Below are positions 52,754-61,448 of a stretch of 64,000 nucleotides of DNA, piece after piece. The DNA is from an uncultured Gemmatimonadota bacterium (GTDB lineage: Bacteria; Gemmatimonadota; Gemmatimonadetes; Gemmatimonadales; Gemmatimonadaceae): assembly GCA_903882745.1 (NCBI GenBank), contig CAIRYG010000014.1, forward strand, positions 124,001 to 188,000, in the 5' to 3' direction. The position numbers and the translations under genes are program-made. The notes beneath the pieces are model-generated. The model was not told the DNA's origin, did no database searches, and saw nothing but the letters and a program-made list of their open reading frames with translations. Position 1 is the first letter of the stretch, and each line of letters starts with the position of its first letter.

Positions 52754-54226
52754 ATGGATCGTCGCACATTCGTAGGTGCTGCGAGTGCTGTTGCAGGTGC
52801 TGTCGCAGGTGCTGTCGCAGGTGCTGGTGCCTTGGGCGTGCTACGCCCACGTTCGGCACTCGGCGCTCCGTACCGCGCGGGACGCGTTGTCCCCTCCAAG
52901 GCGCAGGCCGCCTGGCAGCGGCGCGAACGTGCGATATTCCTGCACTTCGGCGTGAACACCTTCACCGGAAAAGAGTGGGGGGAAGGGAAGGAGGATCCGG
53001 CGATTTTCAATCCGGCCGCCCTCGATGCGCGGCAGTGGGTCCGTGCCGCCAAGCAGGCAGGATTTTCCTCGGTGGTGCTCACGGCGAAACACCACGACGG
53101 CTTCTGCCTCTGGCCGAGTGCCGCCACCACGCACAGCGTGGCGTCGAGCCCGTTTCGTGGCGGCAGGGGCGATGTGGTCCGCGAGTTCACCGATGCCTGC
53201 CGCGCCGAGGGCGTTGGCGCCGGGCTCTATCTCTCGCCGTGGGATCGGCATGAGCCCAGCTACGGCGATACGCCCCGGTACAACGACTTCTACGAACGCC
53301 AGCTCACGGAACTCCTCACGACATACGGGCCCCTGACCGAAGTCTGGTTCGACGGCGCGAATGGCGAGGGCCCCAACGGCCGCCGCCAGCAGTACGACTG
53401 GCCGCGCGTGCACGCCACGGTGCGTCGCTTGCAGCCAAACGCGTTGATGTTCTCCGATGCCGGCCCCGACATTCGGTGGATCGGAAACGAACGTGGCGTG
53501 GCCGGCGATCCCAACTGGTGCACGGTCGATCCTGCCGCGGTGCCCTATCCGGGTGCTGATGGGCCGCAGATTATTAGCGCGCTCCAGCACGGCGACCCGA
53601 TGGGGGCCGTCTGGCGTCCCGGTGAGGCCGATGTCTCCATTCGGCCAGGATGGTTCTGGCGCGAGAGCGAAGATGCCAAGGTGCGGAGCGTCGATAACCT
53701 CGAGCAGCTCTACTATTCGTCCGTTGGGCGCAACGCGAATCTCCTGCTCAACGTGCCCCCCTCCACCCAAGGGCTCCTCGGCGATCCCGATGTTCGCGCG
53801 CTCACGGGCTTCGGCGAGCGCATCGCGGCGACCTTTGCGTTGGACGTGGCGGCGGGCGCTCTCGTGACGGCAACACAGGGTGGCTCCACCGCGAAAGCCG
53901 CCGCGGATCTCGACCCCGACAGCGCCTGGTTCGCGGGCGCCGCGGTCAGTGAGGCGTCCATCGAGTTCGCGCTCAACGGACCAGTCCGCTTTGATGTGCT
54001 TGAGCTGCGTGAACCGATCGCGACGTTCGGGCAAACGATTGAGTCGCACGAGATTGCGGCACGCGCCGATGGTGCCTGGATGGTGATTGCTCGTGGCACC
54101 ACGATCGGGAACAAGCGACTGCACCGGATTGAACCGCTGACCGCTGATGCGGTGCGGGTGACGGTTCGGAGTACTGTTGGCGAGCTGCGGGTTAGCCGAC
54201 TCGGGCTCTACGCGCGGCCGAGGTAA
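52754..54226 (+). CDS. Secreted alpha-L-fucosidase (GH29), Tat-type signal
   Basis: 490 residues. Signal begins MDRRTFVG with a twin Arg, followed by an Ala/Gly/Val repeat region (VAGAVAGAVAGAGA), fitting Tat export. GH29 core: FLHFGVNTFTGKEW, VVLTAKHHDGFCLWPS and the nucleophile Asp200 in EVWFDGANGEGP. The C-terminal quarter is a discoidin-like (F5/8) beta-sandwich. Removes terminal fucose from glycans. No polysaccharide-utilisation genes surround it. Confidence 0.92.
   Translation: MDRRTFVGAASAVAGAVAGAVAGAGALGVLRPRSALGAPYRAGRVVPSKAQAAWQRRERAIFLHFGVNTFTGKEWGEGKEDPAIFNPAALDARQWVRAAKQAGFSSVVLTAKHHDGFCLWPSAATTHSVASSPFRGGRGDVVREFTDACRAEGVGAGLYLSPWDRHEPSYGDTPRYNDFYERQLTELLTTYGPLTEVWFDGANGEGPNGRRQQYDWPRVHATVRRLQPNALMFSDAGPDIRWIGNERGVAGDPNWCTVDPAAVPYPGADGPQIISALQHGDPMGAVWRPGEADVSIRPGWFWRESEDAKVRSVDNLEQLYYSSVGRNANLLLNVPPSTQGLLGDPDVRALTGFGERIAATFALDVAAGALVTATQGGSTAKAAADLDPDSAWFAGAAVSEASIEFALNGPVRFDVLELREPIATFGQTIESHEIAARADGAWMVIARGTTIGNKRLHRIEPLTADAVRVTVRSTVGELRVSRLGLYARPR
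52788..52826. repeat. 12-bp repeats in the fucosidase signal region
   Basis: Three close copies of GTTGCAGGTGCT / GTCGCAGGTGCT encode VAGAVAGAVAGA within the hydrophobic signal core. Confidence 0.8.
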
Positions 54227-54243
54227 GCGGCGCGCGACGTCGC

Positions 54244-54263
54244 GGTGCTAGATGGTGCTAGAT
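54244..54263. repeat. Two perfect 10-bp repeats between convergent genes
   Basis: GGTGCTAGAT twice in tandem; a third degenerate GGTGCTACGC lies 10 bases on. A 12-bp palindrome CGCGACGTCGCG at 54233-54244 precedes it. Located in the 51-base gap between fucosidase and transporter genes. Confidence 0.7.
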
Positions 54264-54277
54264 GACGCGAGGCGGTG

Positions 54278-55321
54278 CTACGCGATGTGGAGCAGCCGAA
54301 CGAGGAGCACCGCGCTCCCGCCCAGGAGCGCGAGCGATCCCGCCACGGTCAGCACAACGCGTGGTCCAACCCGTGCAAGCGCTCGGAGGTCGACGCCGAG
54401 TCCCAGCGCGGCCATCGACAAGATGGTCAGTGAAGTGGCGGCGCTGCGCGTTGCGTCGATTTGCGCCAACGGAATCACTCCCGTCGCGCGCACCAGCGCG
54501 AGTCCCACAAACGCGGCAATGAACCAGGGAACAAGCGGCACCCGCTTGGCCTGCTGCGCAGTTCCGCGCTGGCGGTACCGTTTCACGTACGAGACCCCCG
54601 CGACCACCGGCCCCAAGAGCAGAACACGCAACAGCTTCACCAACGTTCCCATCTGCACGGCGGCGACGCCAATCGGCACGGTGGCCGCGACGACCTGTGG
54701 CACGGCATACACCGTGAGCCCGGCAATCGCGCCGTACTGCGTTGCCGTGAGGCCCAGCAACGGGACGAGCGACGGGAGCCACACGACCATCACGACACCC
54801 ATCGCGGCGGTGATGGCAATAGCGGCGGCGACATCTTCGCCATCGGCTTCGATTGCCGGCGCGACGGCGGCAATCGCCGAGTTGCCACAAATGGCATTGC
54901 CGCAGGCGATCAGCACCGCCAGCGGGCGTCCCAACCCGAGGGCGCGACCAAGTCCGTAGCTCCCCAGCAGTGTCACGCTGACCACCAGCGCGATCGCCAG
55001 CGGCAATGCAACCCCGTTGCGAGCGAGGGCCGGCAGGTCCATTGATAAGCCGAGCAGTGCCACCGCGAACTCGAGCACCCCTTTCGCGGAGAAGCGGATT
55101 CCTGGAGTCCACCGCGCGTCCGGCGTCCAGAAGGCACGAATGAGAGCGCCAATCAAGATCGCGAGCACCAGCGCTTCGAGGTACGGCTGGCCAAGGGCGG
55201 CTTCTTCGAGGCGCTGCAGCAGGCGCGCGGTAATCGCGATGCCGTCGCAGAGCAGCACCCCCGGAATCAGCACGAGGAGGGCGGCGAGGGTCTGGTTGCG
55301 ACGCGGTGCGGTGGCGCTCAT
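54278..55321 (-). CDS. YeiH family putative sulfate exporter (UPF0324)
   Basis: 347 residues with about ten membrane helices. Family signature ACGNAICGNSAIAAVAPAIEAD (binding-site loop) and GLSMDLPALARNGV. Members are annotated as putative sulfate exporters on limited evidence, so the substrate is uncertain. Divergent from the glycosyltransferase gene with 68 bases in between. Confidence 0.9.
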   Translation of the reverse strand: MSATAPRRNQTLAALLVLIPGVLLCDGIAITARLLQRLEEAALGQPYLEALVLAILIGALIRAFWTPDARWTPGIRFSAKGVLEFAVALLGLSMDLPALARNGVALPLAIALVVSVTLLGSYGLGRALGLGRPLAVLIACGNAICGNSAIAAVAPAIEADGEDVAAAIAITAAMGVVMVVWLPSLVPLLGLTATQYGAIAGLTVYAVPQVVAATVPIGVAAVQMGTLVKLLRVLLLGPVVAGVSYVKRYRQRGTAQQAKRVPLVPWFIAAFVGLALVRATGVIPLAQIDATRSAATSLTILSMAALGLGVDLRALARVGPRVVLTVAGSLALLGGSAVLLVRLLHIA

Positions 55322-55389
55322 GTATCAAATATGCCGACGTGCACCGCAGAACTGCTGTGCTTGACTGGGGGTTTTCGTACATTACGGGC

Positions 55390-56121
55390 GTGTCGTCCAC
55401 CCTCCGCCTCTCGCTCGTCATCCCCTGCTACAACGAGTCGGGCAATCTCGCCGCGCTCGCTGCAGCCGTGAGGCCACTCGTGGCGCGCGACGACGTGGAA
55501 GTGATTCTCGTCGACAATGGGTCCACCGACGATTCGCCGCAGCGCTTGGCGGCCCTCCTCGCGGAACAGCCTCGGCTCCGTTCGGTACGCGTCCCGGTGA
55601 ACCAAGGCTACGGCTTCGGGATCCTCACCGGTCTGCGCGCCGCCACCGGCGACGTGCTGGCCTGGACGCATGCCGACCTGCAGACGAACCCGACCGATGC
55701 GTTGGTGGCGTTCGCCCAGTTCGCCCAGTTCGCGACAGCGGCTGATCCGCGCCGCCTGTTTGTGAAGGGGCGTCGTAGGCGTCGTCCGCTCCTCGACGTG
55801 GCCTTCACCGCCGGCATGACACTCTTCGAAGGGCTGATGCTCGGCAGCTGGATGGTCGATATCAACGCGCAGCCGACGATGTTCCACCGCGATGTGTTCG
55901 CTCAGTGGACGGATGCCCCGCATGACTTCTCGCTCGATCTGTACGCCTATCATCGTGCGATTGCCGGCGGGCTCCAGGTGCAGCGCATTCCCGTCGACTT
56001 CGGGACACGCACCGCGGGCTTTGGGCACAACGCATCGCTCGCCAACAAACTCAGATTGTCGCGCCGCACCGTGGCGTACACCGTGGCGCTTCGCCGTCGC
56101 TTGAGAGAGAGCCTTCGATGA
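55390..56121 (+). CDS. Family 2 glycosyltransferase
   Basis: 243 residues from GTG 55390. GT-A fold: LSLVIPCYNESGNLAAL, VILVDNGSTDDSPQ and the DxD-like DLQT in WTHADLQTNP. There are no membrane helices, in contrast to dolichol-phosphate mannosyltransferases with C-terminal helices. Donor and acceptor unknown. Its stop overlaps the following gene (ATGA). Confidence 0.88.
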   Translation: MSSTLRLSLVIPCYNESGNLAALAAAVRPLVARDDVEVILVDNGSTDDSPQRLAALLAEQPRLRSVRVPVNQGYGFGILTGLRAATGDVLAWTHADLQTNPTDALVAFAQFAQFATAADPRRLFVKGRRRRRPLLDVAFTAGMTLFEGLMLGSWMVDINAQPTMFHRDVFAQWTDAPHDFSLDLYAYHRAIAGGLQVQRIPVDFGTRTAGFGHNASLANKLRLSRRTVAYTVALRRRLRESLR

Positions 56122-56711
56122 ATATCCCACTCCGGATTGCACACCGCATCAACACCATCGACGGGCTGCGGGCGACGCCTGTCGAGTGCGGCGTTGAGAT
56201 GGACGTCCACGCCTACGGCGATCGGCTCGTTGTGCACCACGATGCCCTGACCGATGCCCTCGATCTTGAGGTGTGGCTGACCGCGTACCAGCACGCCTTT
56301 GTGATTCTGAACGTCAAGGAAGAAGGCATCGAAGCGCGCGTCCGCGAACTCGCGCTCGCGCGTGGGATCGAGCGCTTCTTCCTCCTTGATCTGTCCATTC
56401 CGGCGCTCGTGAAGATGGTCCGCGCCGGCGAATCGCGTGTTGCGGTGCGTGTCTCTACCTACGAAGCCGTCGCCGGCGCCTTGGCGTTTAGCGGGCTCGC
56501 CGAGTGGATCTGGCTCGATGTGTTTGAGCCGCGGTTGCCGGTCACAGCTGAGGAGTACCGCGCCCTGCAGCGGGCCGGATTCAAAATCTGCCTCGTGTCC
56601 CCGGAGTTGCACGGCCGCGATGTGGCCGAAATTGCCACGCTCAAGGCGCAGCTCGAGCGCGACGGACTCTCTGCGGACGCTGTCTGCTCGAAGCGCCTCG
56701 ACCTCTGGTAG
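56118..56711 (+). CDS. GDPD/PI-PLC-like phosphodiesterase-fold protein
   Basis: 197 residues. The N-terminal pattern RIAHRIN...VEMDVHAYGDRLVVHHD resembles the glycerophosphodiester phosphodiesterase motif (HR, E-x-D, HD). The protein is short compared with typical GDPD (about 240-250), and the HRIN replaces HRG. Coupled by four bases to the glycosyltransferase, so possibly acting on the same glycan or lipid. Substrate unknown. Confidence 0.72.
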   Translation: MNIPLRIAHRINTIDGLRATPVECGVEMDVHAYGDRLVVHHDALTDALDLEVWLTAYQHAFVILNVKEEGIEARVRELALARGIERFFLLDLSIPALVKMVRAGESRVAVRVSTYEAVAGALAFSGLAEWIWLDVFEPRLPVTAEEYRALQRAGFKICLVSPELHGRDVAEIATLKAQLERDGLSADAVCSKRLDLW

Positions 56712-56714
56712 CTG

Positions 56715-57869
56715 TTAGCGGCCGAGGAGTCGGTCGATGCGGAATGGGGTGAGGTCAAAGCGGACGGTGCGATCCATGACCAAGTCGGCGACCAGTTCGC
56801 CGATGGCCGGCGCAAACTTGAAGCCGTGCCCCGAGCAGGGACTCGCGACGACCACATCCTGAGAGGACGGATGATGGTCGATCAGGAAATGGTCGTCCGG
56901 TGTGTTGGTATACATGCACACCGAGGAGGAGCGATGTGTCCCCGCCATGCCCGGCATAAACCGTTTGGCGAGTGAGCGGACCGCGTTTACCTCTTCGGGT
57001 GCGACATCCCGTGACACGCTATCGGCCGTCGTTGGGCGTCCCTGATGGTGCAGGGCAAGCTTGAGCCCTTCGCCCTGATCGGGAAATCCGTACCAGGCTT
57101 TGCCGGGCGAGGACTCGTGGATGAACACGGGCATCCGCGCCAGCGTCGCGTCGTCGGGCCGCAGCGCCTCAAACCAGTGCACCACATTGCGCTCGACCAC
57201 GAGTGGGAGCGCGCGTGGGAGTGCGGTTTGGGGCGCGAGCTCCCCCATCATGGGGCCTGTCCAGGCGCCTGTGGCAAGCACCAGTCGGTCGGCGCGCGTC
57301 GTGCCCGATGCTGTGTCGATCTCGACCCCGCCGGCCGGGAGCGCACGCCAGGCAAGCACTGGTGTGCCAAGTCGAAGCTCCGCGCCCGAGGCCCGCGCAA
57401 CCTTTAGCTGCTCCGCAATAGCCGACTCAGGATCGAGGATTCCCGCGCGCGGCTCGAACACTGCCACCTGATCGGCTGGAATCCGGAATGCGGGAAAGCG
57501 CTGCGCGACTTTTGCGGCATCGAGCAATTCGTAGGGCAGGCGATGCTCGCGGGCGCTGGCGAGAGCGCCGGCAACCACAGTGCCGTCCGCGGGGCCCATC
57601 ATGAGGCCGCCCGTGCGGCGAAACAGGGTGCGGCGACTCCGCTGCTCGAGCGCGTCCCACAGGGTGTACGCCCGCTGCACGAGGGGCACGTAGAGCGGAT
57701 GCTCAAAGTAGGCTTCGCGAATAATGCGCGAGCGCCCGTGTGAGGAACCCTGATCGTGCGGCGGCGTGAATCGGTCGAACCCGATCACCCGCACGCCACG
57801 CTCCGCCAGCTGAGCGGCGGTCGCCGAGCCGGCTGCGCCAAGTCCGACGACTGCAACGGTGAGCGTCAT
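56715..57869 (-). CDS. N-methyltryptophan/sarcosine oxidase-like (MSOX/MTOX) flavoenzyme
   Basis: 384 residues from ATG 57869. Rossmann motif VVGLGAAGSATAAQLA at the N-terminus. The covalent-FAD cysteine is Cys318 in SVCMYTNTPDDHF. Other marks are GSSHGRSRIIREAYFEHP and SPCSGHGFKFAPAIGE. Oxidises N-methyl amino acids to formaldehyde or similar. A GTG 36 bases further up (57905) would overlap the aldehyde dehydrogenase stop and add 12 residues, so the start is uncertain. The aldehyde dehydrogenase upstream could act on aldehyde products (inference). Confidence 0.88.
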   Translation of the reverse strand: MTLTVAVVGLGAAGSATAAQLAERGVRVIGFDRFTPPHDQGSSHGRSRIIREAYFEHPLYVPLVQRAYTLWDALEQRSRRTLFRRTGGLMMGPADGTVVAGALASAREHRLPYELLDAAKVAQRFPAFRIPADQVAVFEPRAGILDPESAIAEQLKVARASGAELRLGTPVLAWRALPAGGVEIDTASGTTRADRLVLATGAWTGPMMGELAPQTALPRALPLVVERNVVHWFEALRPDDATLARMPVFIHESSPGKAWYGFPDQGEGLKLALHHQGRPTTADSVSRDVAPEEVNAVRSLAKRFMPGMAGTHRSSSVCMYTNTPDDHFLIDHHPSSQDVVVASPCSGHGFKFAPAIGELVADLVMDRTVRFDLTPFRIDRLLGR

Positions 57870-57901
57870 AGCCGGTGCATCAACGGGTCCTGGGGCGACG
57901 A

Positions 57902-60328
57902 TCACTCACCATACGGAATCCAGATGTTCTTAATTTGGGTCGCACGCCGAAGGTATTCGCGTCCTTCGCCTTGCTCCGGCTTGAGCAAATCTCTGGTGAA
58001 CGATTCGCACCAACTCTGCTTCATGTTCCCCGTGCTGGCAATCTCGCAGGCGCGCACGCCGTCGGCGTAGCCGCGATACCAGATCGCATCGACGTCATCG
58101 TGCTCCGCCAGGACTTTCGCAAGTTCGTCGCGACGCCCCGTGACAATATTCACGACGCCACCGGGGAGGTCGCTCGTCTCGAGCACTTGGTAAAAGTCGG
58201 TCACGGCCAGCGGGTGCGCTTCACTCGGGACCGCGACCACGGTGTTGCCCATTGCAATCGCCGGGGCAACAAGGGTGATGAAACCGAGCAAGGGATGCGC
58301 GTCCGCAGCGGCAATACCGATCACGCCGACCGGTTCGTTCATGGCAAGTGTCACACCGCGAATCGGGGTCTGGTGCACCTGGCCATCCCACTTGTCGGCC
58401 CATGCGGCGTAGGTGAAGAGGCGCGCGATGGAGGCATGCACCTCCGCGTGGCCGTCCTTGCCCGTGAGCGACTTGAGTCGCGCCGCGAACTCGTCGGCCC
58501 GCGCCGACAGGTTTTCGGCGATGTAATACAGGATTTGCCCGCGCGCGTGACCGCTCATGCGCGACCAGCTGCCGGCCACAGTGCGCGCGGCTTCGACCGC
58601 GTTGCGAATGTCCTTGCGGCTTCCCTCGCCGACTTCGCCGACCATCGTGTTGCGCGCGCCCACCACGCGAATCGAGTATCCGCTGTCGGGGCGGGCCTGT
58701 TTGCCACCGATATACAGCTTGGCGGTGCGGTCCACAGCGCCCGTGTGGGGGGCAGGAGCGGCAGCCTTGGCAGGCACACGCTTCGTGCCTTTGGCGGCCA
58801 TCACGACCGCACCCGCACCCGCACGCGCACCCGAACCCGCCCGCGGTTGCGCGCGCTGCCAGTCGGGGGTGAGGTACTCCCACATGCCCTCGCGTCCACC
58901 CTCGCGGCCGTAGCCCGACTCGCGGTAGCCGCCAAAGCCAGCCGCCGCGTCAAACAGATTGGTGCAGTTCACCCAGACGACACCCGCCTTCACCTTCGGC
59001 GCGAGGTCGAGCGCGAGGTTGATGTTGTCGCTCCAAATGCTCGCGGCAAGCCCAAACGGCGTGTTGTTGGCGAGTGCGACCGCCTCGTCAGGAGTGCGGA
59101 AGGTCATCGCGACCAGCACCGGACCAAAAATTTCGACCTGCGCAATCATCGAGCTCGGCGCAACGTTCGTGAAGAGCGTCGGCGGATAAAACGATCCCGT
59201 GTTCGGCACCGCCCAACTCGGTTGCCAGCAGGTGGCCCCGTGTTGCGTCCCCTGGGTGACGAGGGAGCGAATCCGGTCGAGCTGCACCGGTGCAACAATC
59301 GCGCCCATGTCGATGGTTTTGTCGAGCGGCGATCCGACGCGGAGTTTCTCCATGCGCGCACGCAGCTTCTCCACCAGCCGGTCGGCGATCCCTTCCTGCA
59401 TCAACAAGCGCGAACCCGCGCAGCAGACTTGCCCTTGGTTGAACCAGATCGCGTCGACCACGCCCTCGACGACGCTGTCCAGGTCGGCATCGTCGAACAC
59501 AATGAACGGGCTCTTCCCACCCAGTTCGAGCGAGAGCTTCTTGCCGCTCCCGGCGGTGGCCTTCCGGATCACCCGTCCAACCTCGGTGCTTCCGGTAAAG
59601 GCGATCTTGTCGACGCCCGGGTGATCCACGAGCGCGGCGCCCGTGGCACCATCACCGGTGACAATGTTCAGCACACCCGGTGGGAGCCCGGCCTCGTGTG
59701 CCAACTCCGCGAATGCGAGCGCCGAGAGCGGCGTGAACTCCGCGGGCTTGAGCACAATGGTGCATCCGGCCGCGAGCGCAGGACCAATCTTCCACGCCAG
59801 CATGAGGAGCGGAAAGTTCCAGGGAATGATCTGCCCCACGACGCCCGCGCCGTGGTATCCCGCGAACTCGCTGTCCAGGAGCTGCGCCCAGCCCGCGTGA
59901 TGATACAGGTGCCGTGCGACTAGCGGGATGTCAATGTCGCGCGTCTCGCGAATGCTCTTGCCGTTGTCCATGGACTCCAGCACGGCGAGTAGTCGCGCAT
60001 TCCGCTGCACCGCACGCGCGAGCGCGTAGAGATGCTTGGCGCGCGCATGGGCGGGGAGTTTCTGCCATGCCGGAAGCGCGGTGCGCGCGGCGGCGACGGC
60101 GGCATCGACGTCACCGCGGGACCCTTGGGCAACGGTCGCCAGCACCGTGGAGGTGGCGGGGTCGATCACGTCGAACTGCGAGCGCTTCGACGCTTTGGTC
60201 CAGGCACCCTTAATAAAGTGTCCGAACGCCCGCGCATGCTGATCCAGCCAGGCGTTTGCGGGCGCGGCGCTCTCGGGGGCTGGGCCGTAGTCCATCGAGG
60301 CAAAGATTTCGGAAATGGTCGGGGCCAT
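57902..60328 (-). CDS. Aldehyde dehydrogenase with two ALDH domains (ALDH16-like)
   Basis: 808 residues. The first domain (about residues 30-500) is a complete ALDH: IPWNFPLLMLAWKIGPALA, FTGSTEVGRV, the general base Glu in LELGGKSPF and Cys302 in NQGQVCCAGSR. After an Ala/Gly/Arg/Pro linker (RAGSGARAGAGAVVM) there is a second, shorter ALDH domain (from AKLYIGGKQARPDSGYS to the end) that lacks the catalytic Cys motif and ends near the NAD-fold. This double arrangement is the hallmark of ALDH16. Oxidises an aldehyde; substrate unknown. Four bases upstream of deoC stop. Confidence 0.9.
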   Translation of the reverse strand: MAPTISEIFASMDYGPAPESAAPANAWLDQHARAFGHFIKGAWTKASKRSQFDVIDPATSTVLATVAQGSRGDVDAAVAAARTALPAWQKLPAHARAKHLYALARAVQRNARLLAVLESMDNGKSIRETRDIDIPLVARHLYHHAGWAQLLDSEFAGYHGAGVVGQIIPWNFPLLMLAWKIGPALAAGCTIVLKPAEFTPLSALAFAELAHEAGLPPGVLNIVTGDGATGAALVDHPGVDKIAFTGSTEVGRVIRKATAGSGKKLSLELGGKSPFIVFDDADLDSVVEGVVDAIWFNQGQVCCAGSRLLMQEGIADRLVEKLRARMEKLRVGSPLDKTIDMGAIVAPVQLDRIRSLVTQGTQHGATCWQPSWAVPNTGSFYPPTLFTNVAPSSMIAQVEIFGPVLVAMTFRTPDEAVALANNTPFGLAASIWSDNINLALDLAPKVKAGVVWVNCTNLFDAAAGFGGYRESGYGREGGREGMWEYLTPDWQRAQPRAGSGARAGAGAVVMAAKGTKRVPAKAAAPAPHTGAVDRTAKLYIGGKQARPDSGYSIRVVGARNTMVGEVGEGSRKDIRNAVEAARTVAGSWSRMSGHARGQILYYIAENLSARADEFAARLKSLTGKDGHAEVHASIARLFTYAAWADKWDGQVHQTPIRGVTLAMNEPVGVIGIAAADAHPLLGFITLVAPAIAMGNTVVAVPSEAHPLAVTDFYQVLETSDLPGGVVNIVTGRRDELAKVLAEHDDVDAIWYRGYADGVRACEIASTGNMKQSWCESFTRDLLKPEQGEGREYLRRATQIKNIWIPYGE
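58800..58840. repeat. Imperfect short repeats in the ALDH linker
   Basis: CCCGCACCCGCACGCGCACCCG-like hexamer repeats encode RAGSGARAGAGA in the inter-domain linker. Confidence 0.65.
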
Positions 60329-60331
60329 GGG

Positions 60332-61369
60332 CTATACCATCGGCTGGCGGTGGGTCGCGGAATAGCGCCCGGTGGCGAAGTGTTCGAGCTGACGCTCGAT
60401 GTCGGTGAGCAGTCCGCTCGCACCGAACCGGAACAGGTCGGGGCGCAACCAGCGATCGCCCAGCTCTTCCTTGATCAAATACAGATACTCGAGCGCGTTC
60501 TTGGCTGATCGAATTCCACCGGCCGGCTTATACCCCACCGCGAATCCTGTGGCCTCGAAGTAGCTGCGAATCATGCGCGCCATCACCAAGCTCACGGGGA
60601 GCGTGGCATTCACTGGCTCCTTGCCCGTGCTGGTCTTGATGAAATCGGCGCCAGCCATCATTGCGACCATCGAGGCGCGCGCCACATTGGTCAGCGTCGC
60701 GAGCTCACCGGTGCCGAGGATCGCCTTCATGTGCGCGGCGCCGCAGGCGTCGCGGAAGGTGCGGACCTCGTCGTAGAGGGCGTCCCAGTCGCCGCGGAGT
60801 ACGTGGCCGCGCGTGATCACAATATCGATCTCCTTCGCTCCTGCAGCGACACTCGCACGAATCTCGGCGACCCGGGTCTCGAATGGCGAAAGTCCGGCCG
60901 GAAAGCCGGTGCTCACGGCGGCTACGGGGATCCCGGAATCGCCGAGCGCCTCGACGGCGGTCGGCACGAGCTGGTGGTACACGCAGACCGCGCCCGTGGT
61001 GATGTGTAGCCCCTCCACCCCGAGCTGTGCCTCCAGTTCCGGCCGCAGCGGCCGCATGGCTTTGGCGCAGAGGCGCCGTACATTCCCCTCGGTGTCGTCG
61101 CCGGCGAGGGTCGTGAGGTCGATCATGGTAATGGCGCGGAGCAGCCAGGCCGCTTGCCACTGCTTCTTGACGGTGCGGCGCGTCGGAATCGTGGCGGCGC
61201 GCCGTTCGGCGGCGCTACGATTCACCCGCTGGGCCAGCACGAGGTCAAGGTCGAGGGGGAGCCCCGGATTCCGCGCCACGTGATCCCCAGGGATCGCGTG
61301 CTGACGGGGGGCGACCACAGGATCCCGGCCGGCAAGTGTGAGGTTCGCGCGCATGGCGTCCATTATCAT
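60332..61369 (-). CDS. deoC: Deoxyribose-phosphate aldolase
   Basis: 345 residues at most; in-frame ATGs at 61369, 61363 and 61354 are all possible, and the long N-terminal region resembles that of longer DERA forms. Cleaves deoxyribose 5-phosphate to glyceraldehyde 3-phosphate plus acetaldehyde. The Schiff-base Lys is in GADFIKTSTGK; other marks are KEIDIVITRG and GYKPAGGIRSAKNALEY. The adjacent aldehyde dehydrogenase could oxidise the acetaldehyde it releases (inference), and the two genes are separated by 3 bases. Confidence 0.94.
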   Translation of the reverse strand: MIMDAMRANLTLAGRDPVVAPRQHAIPGDHVARNPGLPLDLDLVLAQRVNRSAAERRAATIPTRRTVKKQWQAAWLLRAITMIDLTTLAGDDTEGNVRRLCAKAMRPLRPELEAQLGVEGLHITTGAVCVYHQLVPTAVEALGDSGIPVAAVSTGFPAGLSPFETRVAEIRASVAAGAKEIDIVITRGHVLRGDWDALYDEVRTFRDACGAAHMKAILGTGELATLTNVARASMVAMMAGADFIKTSTGKEPVNATLPVSLVMARMIRSYFEATGFAVGYKPAGGIRSAKNALEYLYLIKEELGDRWLRPDLFRFGASGLLTDIERQLEHFATGRYSATHRQPMV

Positions 61370-61437
61370 TGCTCAGGCTAGAGAATCGAACCAGAAAGAT
61401 AGTAGTTCTGCGCTCCACTGGTGGCCACACGGATCCC

Positions 61438-61443
61438 GGAGAG
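61438..61443 (+). promoter_or_regulatory. Shine-Dalgarno of the NAGPA-like gene
   Basis: GGAGAG six bases before the ATG at 61449 decides that start against the longer in-frame options upstream. Confidence 0.6.
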
Positions 61444-61448
61444 TCTCC

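Noticed and set aside
55361-55383. Promoter-like TTGACT...TACATT before the glycosyltransferase
   Set aside because: The spacer is only 11 bases, too short for a sigma70-type promoter.
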